Source: Microstegium vimineum
Taxonomy: Eukaryota > Streptophyta > Magnoliopsida > Poales > Poaceae
Direction of reading: 5' to 3'
Assembly: GCA_022036555.1 (NCBI GenBank)
Contig: CM039122.1
Span: forward strand, 47,295,600 to 47,359,599
DNA: 64,000 nucleotides
Below are positions 34,971-46,380 of the stretch, one piece after another. Within the stretch, counting starts at the first letter, position 1. Every line of letters begins with the position of its first letter. The notes below the pieces were generated by a model. It made no database searches, was not told where the DNA came from, and saw nothing but the letters and a program-made list of their open reading frames with translations. The translations under genes and the position numbers were made by a program.

Positions 34971-36116
34971 GGAATGCTACTTAATAAGCATGAGGATATA
35001 AATCATCTGATTTTTTTTTCCTGTTTGAATCGGTTCATGATGTATGCTCTTTGCAGAAATAATTAGAAGCTATCAACTAAACTCTAACATGACTGAAAGT
35101 ACCCATTGTGCTCTTAACACTAGGTGTTGTCGGCTAGGTGTTCATAGAAGCAGTGGAAGGAATCATTGCATGAAGGTGGTGTGGCAGGGGGGACTGCTGC
35201 CCCAGCAAGAAAGCAAAAGAGAGAAAAATGGAGTAGCAAAACAAAACAAAGTTGCAGTATAGGTAATAGGCGATGTTGATATGGCTTTCAACACTAGTGT
35301 ATGCTGCTGCTATGCTTTTTCGGTGGAAAAGCAAGCTGCTATGCTTCCTAGTGGAAGAGCAAGCTGATTGCTCCTCGTAGGGTCAACATAACATTAGACA
35401 TTAGCTAAAATAATATTGGTATGACAGCAAAACCAACACAACAGCAGAGGAGGTAGTTTAAAATTCTCCTAGTGATGACAATTAGCTTATCAGAAGAGAA
35501 AAAGTAGAAACATGAAAATGATAACCACATCACAACAAAATATGGTAATCAGCCCGCTCGGCTGTAATTATTTGGATGTGGCTACAGGTTATTCAATTAT
35601 ACCTACAATATAGTCTACATTAGTTTTGTAGCAAAAAAGGAACAGCTGGATGCAAAAAAAGAAAGCTACATTTTCTTAGGCAATTTAAGTGTCATTCATT
35701 AAGTAACAATATCTTCTTAAATAGGCAATTTTTTATTCTAAAAAGCAATTTAAGTGATACGAGGTGCAGTGGAAAATCTTGAAACCTGGACACTGCGTGT
35801 GTCTAGATGCATGTGCGGTGGCTGTGAACGTAGATGATTGAATTGAATGCACTGCTACAATGACGATTAAAGCGGGACAGAGGAGTAATCAACAAACAAT
35901 ATGTACAGAAATTAAAGCCCTCAAGCTTATGCATATTTCCTTATGCTACTCTGAACGCCAACTTCTCATAACATAGTTCGTCAAGAGAAGATGGGAAAAG
36001 AACAATAGGGCATTGTCATCCTTGCAAAAGTGCAACACGCAAGTCCACCAACAACAGCAAAGGAGTCAGGACAGGAAACAGAGCAGGGAGTCAGGGAGCA
36101 AGCAAGCAGTTGTTAC
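34971..36116. other. No gene recognised
   Basis: AT-rich sequence downstream of the DGK-like exons. I searched it for the remaining diacylglycerol kinase exons and found none. Confidence 0.4.
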
Positions 36117-36414
36117 CTGGCTATAAAACCGTTCACGGTTCTCTTCCCTCAGATTGTGTATATCTAAGGCAACCTTTGCATCACAGCCAACCCCTGAAAA
36201 AGGACCAGTATTATGGTTATCTGGCTATGTAGGAATCTACTAAATAATCCTAGCTAAGAAATAGTTGCATGGACATACCGAAGTAGTTGTTCATAAATTT
36301 TGGTGGTGCCATAAGTTTCCCTTGGTTGTCCTTTATTGTGATCTTCCATCTGTCAAGAACAGTGACTGCTGCATGCTCTACATCCTGCAAAACTGAGAAT
36401 AGACCTCCCCGCTT
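36117..36414 (-). pseudogene. Diacylglycerol kinase fragment, two exons
   Basis: Exon 36279-36414 encodes KRGGLFSVLQDVEHAAVTVL, then DRWKI and PPKFMNNYFG. Exon 36117-36193 encodes VGCDAKVALDIHNLREENRE, then RFYSQ. They join in phase through GTATGT/TTCAG. The FMNNYFGVGCDAKVA segment is diagnostic for the accessory part of plant diacylglycerol kinases, which phosphorylate diacylglycerol to phosphatidic acid. The N-terminal catalytic domain with its GGDGT motif and the C-terminal exons are absent nearby. About 71 codons of roughly 480 remain. It lies just downstream of the OAS-TL exons in the same orientation and compatible phase. Confidence 0.85.
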
Positions 36415-36714
36415 CTGAATAAAGAGGAACACACATAACCCTGTAACTGTAATAATCCACACAACTCTTCTGTACAAGGCAGAGCGAAATGATAGGATTG
36501 TACCCTAAGGAAAGAACCACACCAATGTAGCTATGTAGCTTAGACCAATATACTTCAGTACATACTGTTCTATGGCATATGCAGATATAGTGCAATAACT
36601 GAAACATATAAGTTGATTTTGATAGACAATGGGCTTTGTTTCATTCTTATGTGTTAAAAATGTCAGATTATACTCAACAAACTCAATAAATATGACACTA
36701 GTTTAAGCTCATAC

Positions 36715-38838
36715 CTCAATTACTTCATCAAGAATATCGATATCCAAGTTCCTTAGAACAAATCCTGCGCCAATTCCCTGAATCATATGTGGACCTACAA
36801 AAGTGGATAACAGTTACTCCTTCCGTCCGTTAATAGAAGACGCAACTCCTTTATCACAGAGACCAATAAGCGAGTTAATTATTGTGCCTTTCGAGGAGAG
36901 CGCTATGACTCTACATCTAATTAATTAGATGTTGCGCAGCAACTGCCAGCCCATTCGTTCTTTCGCGCAAAAGCAATGTTGCATGCGCGCGTGAACAGAC
37001 ACCAAGGAGATTGGTGACCCAGCACTAAATGTTGCATGTGCACACGAACAAGCGCCAAGACTCAGCCGCAATCTATCCCCGGACTAAACAGAAAAGTGGT
37101 TACGCCTTCTATTCACGGACAGAGGGACTACAACTTGTAAGGAAAGAACGAAAAGTTTGACAGGTACAAAAAGGCAATACTCACAAACATACCAGGTTTT
37201 CCACCAGAGAGTATGTTACTTTCAGAAGGCTCAATACCAATAACCTAAATACAGGTGAGCATATATAATGAGAAGGACTACAAAGCACATATAACAGAGG
37301 AGATTTTGTTGAGCGAAATGTAAAGAAACCTTAATTCCAGGATTTTTCTCCTTTAGAAAACGGCCAGCACCAGATATTGTCCCCCCTGTTCCAATTCCAC
37401 CAATGAATATATCCACCTTCCCCTTTGAATCCTCCCAGATCTCTGGGCCAGGAGTCTCATAGTGTACCTGTTTGAAAACAAATGAAGAAAAACAACGGGC
37501 ACGTAGGTTAGAAACAGAGTGCACATATAGGTAGAGCCACACATCCCGTTCTCTCCATTACCTTAGGGTTGGCAGGGTTATCAAACTGTTGAAGCATGTA
37601 AGAATTGGGTGTCTTGTTTAAAATTTCTGTAGCCTTATCTACTGCCCCTTTCATCCCTTTTGCAGCATCCGTTAGGACAAGTTGAGCACCAAAACCTCTG
37701 AGTAGGACTCTTCTCTCCATGCTCATTGATGAAGGCATTGTTAATATCAACTTATATCCTTTGGAAGCAGCAATAAAGGCAAGGCCAATGCCTGTATTTC
37801 CACTTGTTGCTTCCACCAAAACACTCTGAGCAGAAACATGGGACAGGGAAACAAGTCATCCAGAGTACAAGGAAAGGCAGAATGAGTATAAATTATTTTG
37901 ACAATTGTACTCATATCAGGATAACTAATAAGCAAGGAAATATGTGAATGAAGCCAAAATGTGCTTATGCTTACAAATCACCTTTCCAGGAGTAATCAAG
38001 CCCTTCTCTTCAGCATCGTTTATCATACTGTACCCTATCCTGAAACCAAACAGGCCTGGAAGTGTTTAGCTATGACCAAAAGGTCAATCTCCCTGTCGGT
38101 GGAAGGAGGAAGTCAAAGGATATCTGTCCTTGACGCTACAGCAGGGCTCCATAATCTCAAGCTTAGCAGCGACATTGGCGACAGAGCCCTTGACGACGTT
38201 GTTGAGATACACCATTGGTGTCTTGCCGATGAGCTGCGATTGGACAGTCAATCGTCAGAACAAAATGTTGATGCACCCACCGCCCCATTTCTACGTGTGT
38301 GGCATCTATTGATCGAAGAAGCGCCATCAGCAAGAAAATTGGACCCTCGCAGTTCCACTGCCTACTATATTAAGAAGAAGTCCTAACATATGTAATCCGA
38401 ACACCTAAGCAGCTACCGTGAGCGAAGAAAATATTTATGCTAGGGAAACGAAGGAATGAAACATGAACCATGAACCAACGGTAAGGCAAGCGTCCAAAAC
38501 TGTGTGTGACCTGGGTGATGTTGTCGGCGATTTTGAGGCCCTCGACCTCGGCGGCGACGGCGCGGCACCGCGAGGAGGGAGAGGAGCCGGTGTGCGCGAG
38601 GAGGCCATGGCCACGGCCGTCCGGGTGGGGCCTGAGGACGAGCGTCGAGGGCGCGGTTCCGCGGGCGAGCGACGGATACGCCACAAGCCGCTGCGCTCGG
38701 CTCGGGTAGGATCCGCAGGTTAGCCTGGATCAAACAGCAATTTGGCACCAATAATCAGGATCCGGACCAGGCAAACAAACCCCTAGACCTCGAGGCGAGT
38801 GAGATAGAGATCCAAGCGGTTGAGATCGCGCTCTCACC
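36715..38838 (-). CDS. Cysteine synthase (O-acetylserine thiol-lyase), plastid type, C-terminus missing
   Basis: This PLP enzyme makes cysteine from O-acetylserine and sulfide. Exons: 38511-38724 (transit-peptide end, AAEVEGLKIADNITQ), 38124-38233 (LIGKTPMVYLNNVV to CCSVKD), 37982-38039, 37562-37825, 37330-37467, 37193-37244 and 36715-36794. Phases agree throughout. The PLP lysine in SVKDR, the TSGNTGIG substrate loop and the GIGTGGT phosphate loop are present. The last exon ends at LDEVIE; the following two or three family exons, with the C-terminal SSG and FPSFGERYLS regions, are not found. A 5' exon ending at 38838 is likely, but no ATG lies in frame with the transit peptide. The usual LIGNTP reads LIGKTP. 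The donor after KD-AG is ATATCC instead of GT. It may be a pseudogene or a chimera with the DGK exons. Confidence 0.82.
36817..37128. mobile_element. Stowaway-like MITE in an OAS-TL intron
   Basis: CTCCTTCCGTCCGTTAATAG at the left faces CTATTCACGGACAGAGGGAC at the right, flanked by TA. It lies between the exons ending at 37193 and starting at 36794. Confidence 0.78.
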
Positions 38839-39671
38839 TGGAAGAACTTGGAGAAGCGGAGGGGCGATGGGGTCGGCGGCGGGCGGGTGGAGATGTGCTC
38901 GCCGTTGCTGCCATTGGTCTCCTTCTGCGCCATCGCGTGGAGCACCTGGTCAGCCCAGATCCATAGCGTATGGTGGGGACAGCAGTCCCCAATCTCCAGC
39001 CGATCCACCATGGCCGGCGCGAGTGAAGGCGGAGAGGAGCTCGGCACGGGCGGAGGCGGAGAGGAGCTCGGCGCAGGCATGGGAAGGCAGTTGGGCGCGG
39101 TGTGGGGGAGGAGCTCGCCTGTCGCCGCCGGTCGCTGAGTGACAGATAGAGATGCGGGGAATGGACGGTTCAACGACAAGGATAAGGTCGCATTGGTGTA
39201 AAGACGTGTGCGTGCGGAACAACTACAACACACTCGGCCGAATAAAAGTCATTACCTTCAAATTATTACCACTGGTTTGAGAAAATATATCCTCATTTTT
39301 TTTCTCAAACAGAAGGGAGAGCAAGTCTTCCCTTTTCTCTTTCCCTCACACGATATGCCTCTTTTGAAAACTTAAACCCCCCTAGAATATTTTTCTTTTT
39401 CTATGGTAAAAAATCTATAGAAATATTATTTAATATAAATTTAATTAATTATGAAAGGATTCTCATCCCTGAGTTTGCCTTTCCCTTCTTTCAAATTAGC
39501 CCTAAAGCAAAGCAGGTGCTGCCGTCGCCTGGGACCCACGAAGATCGAAGGTCCAGTTCCTGCCCGGGAGTGGGTTGCTCGCCGCTGTTGGCATGAACGG
39601 ATTTGATTCAAATACTCAACTGAAGATCTTAAGACTTATTAGTCACCGAAATAGCTAAAGTAAACTATCTA
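38839..39671. other. OAS-TL 5' exon and promoter region
   Basis: A probable first exon runs from about 39130 down to the GTGAGAG donor at 38838. It contains an open frame with ATG and MAQKETNGSNGEH that would not join the transit-peptide frame, so it may be 5' UTR. 39240-39670 is AT-rich with no gene. Confidence 0.4.
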
Positions 39672-39913
39672 CCTCCGTTCCAAAATAAATGGTGTATTTA
39701 ATTTCTGTGCAGATCAAAGGTTCCGTTTGACCAGATGTATAGAAAAAAATATTAGCAACATTTATATTCTAAAATAACTTTATTAGAAAAATATATTAAA
39801 TAATTAATCTAATAATACTTATTATGCATTATAAACTTTAGTATACATATTTAGTTAAAGTTAAAAATAAATGTTTTTTCAAAAAGTGTGAGACACTTAT
39901 TTTAGAACGGAAG
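39672..39913. mobile_element. Stowaway-like MITE
   Basis: TA, CCTCCGTTCCAAAATAAATG at the left; CACTTATTTTAGAACGGAAG, TA at the right. Confidence 0.82.
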
Positions 39914-40279
39914 TACTACATTCGGTTTCTTTTCTCTCGCAAATCCACTACCTAATCAGCTAATGCAAGGAGAGAGAAGATAAGGGCTATGTTTGCATAC
40001 ATGTTACGGGAAATAAATTGGGTGGACACGGGGTTAAGCCTAGATGATCGACACGTGGACAAACAATTTAATCAAACGGACATCGGTTTAAGTCATGCAG
40101 GGCCTACCTATGCATGCATAATGTCGGGTACGAAGGTAAGGGGTACCCTAAACCTTTCGATAAATTAACACTAAACATAGCAACCATTTTAAGACAGGGA
40201 CCAGCCCACTGCTCAAGTCAGTAAGGAAATGCCCATCACATGAAGGCCCCCTGCACCGGCTACGGCAGCGAGTCACGGG

Positions 40280-40530
40280 CCGGCCCACCTCGACGCCGGA
40301 AGACGGACGAGGGGTCGAACGAACGACCCCCCGGCCTCCACCTCGATATCAAATGACGGATCGAGGGTCGAACGAACGACCCCCCGGCTCCTACCTCGAC
40401 ACCGGGTGACGGACGAGGGGACGAACGAACGACCCCTCGGCCCCTACTTCGATCCCTCCGACTCCGCCTCTGCTCCGACCCTACCTCGACGAACGACGGA
40501 CCAGGGTCGAACGAACGACCCCCGAACGGG
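40280..40530. repeat. Tandem repeats in the LTR U3 region
   Basis: Four units of roughly 60 bp share GTCGAACGAACGACCCC and CTACCTCGA. The corresponding part of the 3' LTR is deleted, so copy number cannot be compared. Confidence 0.8.
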
Positions 40531-41048
40531 AGGCTCGATCAGCTCAATTGCTCCCGGCATGGGTTAAAGTAAATCCACCTAACGCCATGGGCGCCCGCGT
40601 CCGCAGTCAAATCCAACAACTCTCCGTCAAGTCCCTGATTCCTGTCAACTGTGTTGTTACTGTCGCCACGACGCGAGTATGGACTCCAGCAGCACCCCTC
40701 GGAACGTGAACAGTGCAGCCCTCGACGACGACTTCGGGGATACGGCGGAGCCACGCAGGGCTCGACCCCCCCCCTCGACCGAGGGGCTCGACCCCTCCCT
40801 CCAACAACTCCAATATGGGGCCCGTCCCATCCGCCCCGTCTCGCTTCGGCTGTGGGATTCACGCCCGTCTGCGGAAGCTGTGCCGCGACGTGCCGCGGCG
40901 ACTTCCACTGCCACCACGACCCGGGGCGCCAAAAGGACGGAAGGCCATGCCGGCACAGTGCTCAACGTCCCTTCGCCGACACTATGCCATGGACACGCCG
41001 CCCATACTACGACAGTTAGGATCCTGTACCCTCGGACCTCCCCTTGGT

Positions 41049-41058
41049 CTATAAAAGG
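41049..41058 (+). promoter_or_regulatory. LTR TATA box (5' copy)
   Basis: TCTATAAAAG in a GC-rich context, about 415 bp before the LTR end; it would start the element transcript near 41080. The same motif is at 53814 in the 3' LTR. Confidence 0.75.
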
Positions 41059-41463
41059 GGACGCCGAGGTAGAAGGAAGGGGCTCTCTAGGCTCTCGGAG
41101 ATTTGGACTCTAGAGAGACTGTTTTCAGACTCCACTCTTCGGACGACTCCGTACTCATACCACGCTCACACACCACTGCTCGATCGACCCCTCGAGCAGC
41201 CAACCCACCGCCTAGGGCAACACCGCTAGCCTCAGGCTCCCGATCGCTCTGAGCGATCCCGTGTAACTCAGCTTGTACCCCCCCCTGTATGAGCACTTTG
41301 GGTGCGAGATAATACAAGTCATCCTCCCCCGCTGGACGTAGGGCCTTCTTTGCCCGAACCAGGATAAACCTTGTGTCCATCTTGCATCACATCTGAGAGA
41401 GGGAGCATGCGATATACAAATTTACTAGTTGGTGGTCTTGACCCCCGGGTCATAACACCGACA

Positions 41464-41483
41464 GTTGGCACGCCAGGTAGGGG
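41464..41483 (+). other. Primer-binding site
   Basis: GTTGGCACGCCAGGTAGGGG follows directly after the 5' LTR. This is the form seen in RIRE2-type grass elements (usually TTGGCGCGCCAGGTAGGGG); one base differs from that form. Confidence 0.75.
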
Positions 41484-41520
41484 AAATTGCGTGTCGATCA
41501 ACTCCGAACTACTCTCCAGA

Positions 41521-43754
41521 TGGATTCCACCATCCCATTGTTTCCATTCACCACCGTCGTCTGGTTCGACAGTCTAGGGTTCGTGTCCATGGGCCAGGGC
41601 CACTTCATAGTCTTTCCCTTTGCTCGTGGCCTGGACGGCAGCAGCACCGGTACGCCGGGGCTAGGCAGGATCAGGCGACGGTCCCTCCGCTTGCGCCTCT
41701 AGCCTGCGATCAGGAGGAGGAGCGAGCAACTCCGACGTGCTCGTCGTCGTGTGGACTCCGAGATGCCAGATGCCGTTTCCCCAGCCCCGGCTGGCGACAC
41801 AGCCCCTCCCCGTAGGGGCCTGTTTGACCCATGCTTGTGGGCCGAGGGCGGGCGCCCCTCTCAGCGGGACTTTGGCTTTGCCATACCGTCGTCCCCGGAG
41901 GCTCCCGTGGCCTCTTCGACGCACTCGACCCCGCCACCACCGTGCGACCCGTTCCCGTACGGGCTCCACGACAGCGCAAGACTCTGTTCTGTCCTCGCAG
42001 GATTGCAGATACAGACATGTAGCGGGTCTCCAGGGACTCCGTCACGTGCGACGATCATCCCCGTCACCACCTCCTCACCAGGCGAGCCAAGACTACCCTG
42101 GACATGGGGCACGTTGCGGCGACGCCTGGCGGAGGAGCGCAGGGGATCCTTCCCCCACTTCTACCACGCCGACCCTGACTCGGACTCTCCCGATGAGGGT
42201 TACGACCCCACATGAGAGTGCTTCCACCTCGACGAGCAAGCCGACCCCCAGGATGACGTCGACGACACCGCGGCCACAGAAGAAGGAGGAGGGGGCAACG
42301 CTACACCAACACGAGATGCCAACCCCCCGAGTCCTGATAGAGCCGATCCACTCCCAGACGTCCAGATCACGCAAGTCCGAGAGCTTCTCAGCAAGCTCGA
42401 GGAGGAGCGCTTGCGACTTCAGCAACTCGAGCACGCCCTCGAGCGGGATCGAGGGCGCCCGCAGGGTGGAGGAGCTCGCGAGCGGGCCCGGGAAGTTCAC
42501 TGGCAAATCGTCGAGGAGGGGACGAACGAGCCCCGAGTCTTCAACCGCGCCAGCCAGAACGTCGTAGTGGCCGCAATGCTGCTCCGCGACATGCCGGCAC
42601 CATCGACACCCCAAGCGCGGCGCATCAGGGACGAAATCCAGGGGCTTCTCCAAACTGCGGCCGTGCAGCAGGCGGAGAGCTCGGCCTCGAGGCGTCGAGG
42701 GGCTGCCTCCGAGCGACAAGAAGTGCCCCCTCGACAAAATCGAGAGGTATCCGTCCACCAGGACAAAGCACCCCAGGGCCAAGTCGAGCGACGACCAGTT
42801 CGGGAACGCCTCGTCGACGATCGACCCCCTCGGGTGAATAATCGACGTCGGTACGGTGACGCCGAGGCTCGAGGCTACAACGCTCACCGAGGTGGGCGCT
42901 ACGACAGCGACGAAGACCGATGTCGGTCTCCGGAGCCACCGGGGCCCCGAGTCTTCGGCAGAACCATCCGGCGGACCCCCCTGCCCGCCCGTTTCCGTCC
43001 ACCCACCAGCCTGGTCAAGTATAACGGCGAAACCAAGCCAGAGCTCTGGCTTACCGACTTGCGGCTGGCGTGTCAGCTAGGAGGAGCCAACAATGATCAC
43101 GTCATCATTCGGCAACTCCCACTGTTCCTCTCCGACACCGCTCGCAGATGGCTCGAGGAGCTGCCCCCGGACTTGATCCAAGACTGGCCCGACCTAGTCA
43201 GGATCTTCGAGGGCAACTTCAAAGGCACCTACGAGCGGCCGGGCAACCCCTGGGACCTCCGCAGCTGCAAGCAGAAGCCAGGGAAGACCCTCCGCGCCTT
43301 CACCCGCCGATTCTCGAGGCAGCGTACCTCACTGACCCACATCTTCGACCATGAGGTCATTACGGCGTTCATCGCCGGAACGACCTGCAAGGAGTTGGTG
43401 TGGGAGCTGGGGCGAAACACCCCCAAGACCGCCAACGAGCTCATGGACATCATCGCCAACTACGCAGCTGGCGAAGAAGTCGTTGACGCGTTCTTCCAGA
43501 TACCTTCAGAGAAGGGGAAAGGCAAGGCGGATGAGCCCGGGGGCTCGGACAACGAGCCCAAGAAAACAATGGGCCCAGAAGGAACAACAACGGCAACAGC
43601 GGTAGGAAGAAGAAGAAGAAGAACCAACCGGGCCGACGCAACGTCGAGCCCAACGTCGAGCCCGACGACGAGCCCGACGACCTTGTCACTGCGGCAGACA
43701 AGTAGAAGCCTCGAGGGCCCCCTCCCGACGGGGGCGTCTTCGATAAGATGCTGA
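41521..43754 (+). pseudogene. gag of the gypsy element, frame-disrupted
   Basis: Coding signal begins near an ATG at 41521, changes frame at least once, and becomes a long clean frame from about 42390 to 43754. The clean part has an Arg/Glu-rich spacer and then the retrotransposon gag core: SLVKYNGETKPELWLTDLRL, LFLSDTARRWLEELPPD, GKTLRAFTRRFSRQRTSL and ELMDIIANYAAGEE. Gag forms the particle that packages element RNA. Downstream, 43762-44037 keeps the spacer with RLEDCRMLRKHF and DCYMIYGGPSTRLT in another frame. Confidence 0.85.
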
Positions 43755-44037
43755 AGAAGCCTTGCCCTATCATATGGTGCCGGCCAACCACCGTCTCGAG
43801 GACTGTCGCATGCTTCGAAAGCACTTCATCCCTCCTGGCTTCAGGAGAGACGACGGCAAAGAAGACTCGCCCTGTGACGTCCACGTCAAGGGCGATGCCA
43901 AAAAAGGAGGCTTCCCCGAAATCCACGACTGCTACATGATCTACGGGGGACCCTCGACTCGACTCACCACGCGCCAGTGCAAGAGGGAGCGTCGAGAGGG
44001 TTTTCTCCGTTCGAGCCCAGGCTCCTCGGTACCTTGA

Positions 44038-44718
44038 CTGGTCACACACGCCGATCACCTTCGACCAGGACGACCACCCCGAGCACATCCCCAACGCAGG
44101 GGTCTACCCGCTTGTCATCGATCCGATCATCCTCAACACCCGCCTCACAAAGGTACTCATGGATGGGGGGAGCAGCCTCAACATCATCTACGTCGAGACC
44201 CTCGACCTCCTGGGAATCCCAAGGACCATGCTCCTGCCCAGTGCGGGGGGTTCCATGGGATCGTCCCGGGGAAGAAGGCACTTCCAATCGGCCGCATCAA
44301 GTTACCCGTTTGCTTCGGCATCCCCTCGAACTTCTGAAAGGAAGAGCTGACCTTCGAGGTGGTTGCGTTCCGAGGCACCTACCACGCCATCATTGGTCGA
44401 CCGGGGTACGCCAAGTTCATGGCAGTCCCAAACTACACCTACCTCAAGCTCAAGATGTCGGGCCCCTCGGGGGTCATCACCGTCGACACCTCCTACAAGC
44501 ATGCATACGACTGCGACGTCGAGTGCATGGAAAAAGCCGAAGCTATCGAGGATTTGGCCATCCTCGCGGCCCTCGACGACTTGTCCGGAGAGATCCCCGA
44601 CCCCAAGCGACACGCTGGCAACTTCGAGCCAGCGGAAGACACCAAGACCGTCCCGCTCGACCCCGGCCTCGCGGATGGGAAGGTGCTGACGATCAGCGCC
44701 ACCCTCGAGCCCAAATAG
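44038..44718 (+). pseudogene. Protease region of the gypsy element
   Basis: After a frameshift near 44030 the frame reads PNAGVYPLVIDPIILNTRL and VLMDGGSSLNIIYVETLDLL: the aspartic protease with DGG at the active site, as usual in this lineage. It continues through FRGTYHAIIGRPGYAKFMAV. In-frame stops lie at 44335 (TGA) and 44716 (TAG), where related elements have Arg and Gln. Confidence 0.82.
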
Positions 44719-46377
44719 GAAGCAGTGCTCATCGACTTTCTCCATGCGAATGCCGACGTGTTTGCATGGAGTCCCTCGGATATGCCGGGCATTCCGAGGG
44801 AGGTCGCCGAGCACTCCTTGGACATCCGAGCCGGGTCCAAACCGGTGAAGCAGCGCCTGCGCCGCTTCGACGAGGAGAAGCGCAGGATCATCGGGGAGGA
44901 GGTCAATAAGCTTTTGAAGTCCGGATTCATCAAGGAGGTACATCATCCCGAGTGGTTAGCAAATCTCGTACTTGTCAAGAAAAATAATGGGAAGGATAGG
45001 ATGTGTGTAGACTACACTAGTTTAAATAAAGCATGTCCCAAGGTTCCTTTTCCGTTGCCACGTATCGATCAAATAGTAGATTCCACTGTGGGATGCGAAA
45101 CTCTTTGCTTCCTTGACGCGTATTCTGGCTATCACCAAATAAAGATGAAGGATTCCGATCAGCTCGCGACTTCCTTCATCACCCCCTTTGGCATGTTTTG
45201 CTACCTCACCATGCCCTTCGGTTTGCGAAACGCCGGGGCCACCTACCAATGATGCATGCTCCACGTCTTCGGGAAACACATATGGCCGACCGTCGAGGCC
45301 TACGTCGACGACATCGTGGTCAAGTCCAAGATAGTCGGAAACCTGGTCGGAGACCTCGAGATCGCGTTTGGGTGCCTCCGGGCGAATCACATAAAGCTAA
45401 ACCCTGAGAAGTGTGTCTTCGGGGTCCCTCGAGGCATGCTCTTGGGGTACATAGTTTCCCAGCGCGGGATCGAGGCCAATCCCGAGAAGGTAACCGCAAT
45501 CACGAGGATGGGCCCGATCGACGACCTCAGAAGCGTGCAAAGGGTCACGGGGTGCCTCGCCGCCCTTAGCCGGTTCATCTCGAGGCTCGGAGAAAAGGCC
45601 CTACCCCTTTACCGCCTCCTGAAGAAGACGGAACACTTCGCGTGGACCGCCGAAGCCGAGGAATCACTCTCGAAGCTTAAGGCTTTGCTCACCTCGCCCC
45701 CGGTCTTGGTACCCCCGAGTTCGGCCGAGCCCCTCTTGTTCTACGTCGCAGCAACCACCCAGGTAGTCAGCGCGGTCGTAGTAGTCGAGAGGGAGGAGGA
45801 AGGACACGCCCTGCCGGTTCAGAGGTCTATCTACTTCGTGAGCGAGGTGCTTTTCGAGACCAAGACAAGGTACCCCCACATCCAGAAGCTGTTGTACGCG
45901 ATCGTCCTCACTCGGCGTAAGCTCCAGCACTATTTCCTGGGCCACCCGGTCACTGTGGTCTCATCTTTCCCCCTCGGAGAGATAATCCAGAACCGGGAGG
46001 CGTCTGGAAGGATCGCCAAGTGGTCGGCCGAGCTCATGGGGGAGACTCTCTCCTACGCCCCTCGGAAGGCCATCAAGTCTCAGGTACTAGCAGATTTCGT
46101 TGCAGAATGGACCGACACCCAACTACCCCCAGCGCAGGTTCAGAACGAGCTTTGGACCATGTACTTCGACGGATCGTTGATGAAGACGGGGGCAGGCGCC
46201 AGATTGCTGTTCATATCACCCTCGGGGGTTCACATGCACTACGTCATCCAGCTCCACTTCCCCGCCTCCAACAACGTCGCCGAGTACGAGGCCCTCGTCA
46301 GCGGCCTGCGCATCGCCATCGAGCTCGGAGTTAGACGCCTCGACGTGCGGGGGGACTCACAGTTGGTGATCGACTAA
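44719..46377 (+). pseudogene. Reverse transcriptase and RNase H of the gypsy element
   Basis: The reverse transcriptase has GFIKEVHHPEWLANLVLVKK, RMCVDYTSLNKACPK, FLDAYSGYHQI and the catalytic YVDD (45301-45312). A TGA at 45250 interrupts it between the ATYQ and MLHVFGK blocks. The connection domain follows, then RNase H with MYFDGS, NNVAEYEAL and RGDSQLVID, interrupted by TAA at 46375. All other family landmarks are intact, so loss of function is recent. Confidence 0.92.
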
Positions 46378-46380
46378 GTA

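Larger units (their letters stand above)
40122..41463 (+). repeat. 5' LTR
   Basis: 1342 bp from TGTCGG to CCGACA. Its last 660 bp align with 53566-54228. The first half holds about four tandem units of GGACGAGGGGTCGAACGAAC type (about 40280-40530). A TATA box is at 41049. Confidence 0.93.

Noticed and set aside
36279..36414. First taken as the missing OAS-TL C-terminal exon because of its position and phase
   Set aside because: FMNNYFG with VGCDAKVA in the next exon is diagnostic of diacylglycerol kinase, not of OAS-TL.
40002..40121. LTR start at TGTTACGGG (40002)
   Set aside because: Flanks did not match. Starting at TGTCGG (40122) gives ends complementary to CCGACA and an exact CATAA duplication.
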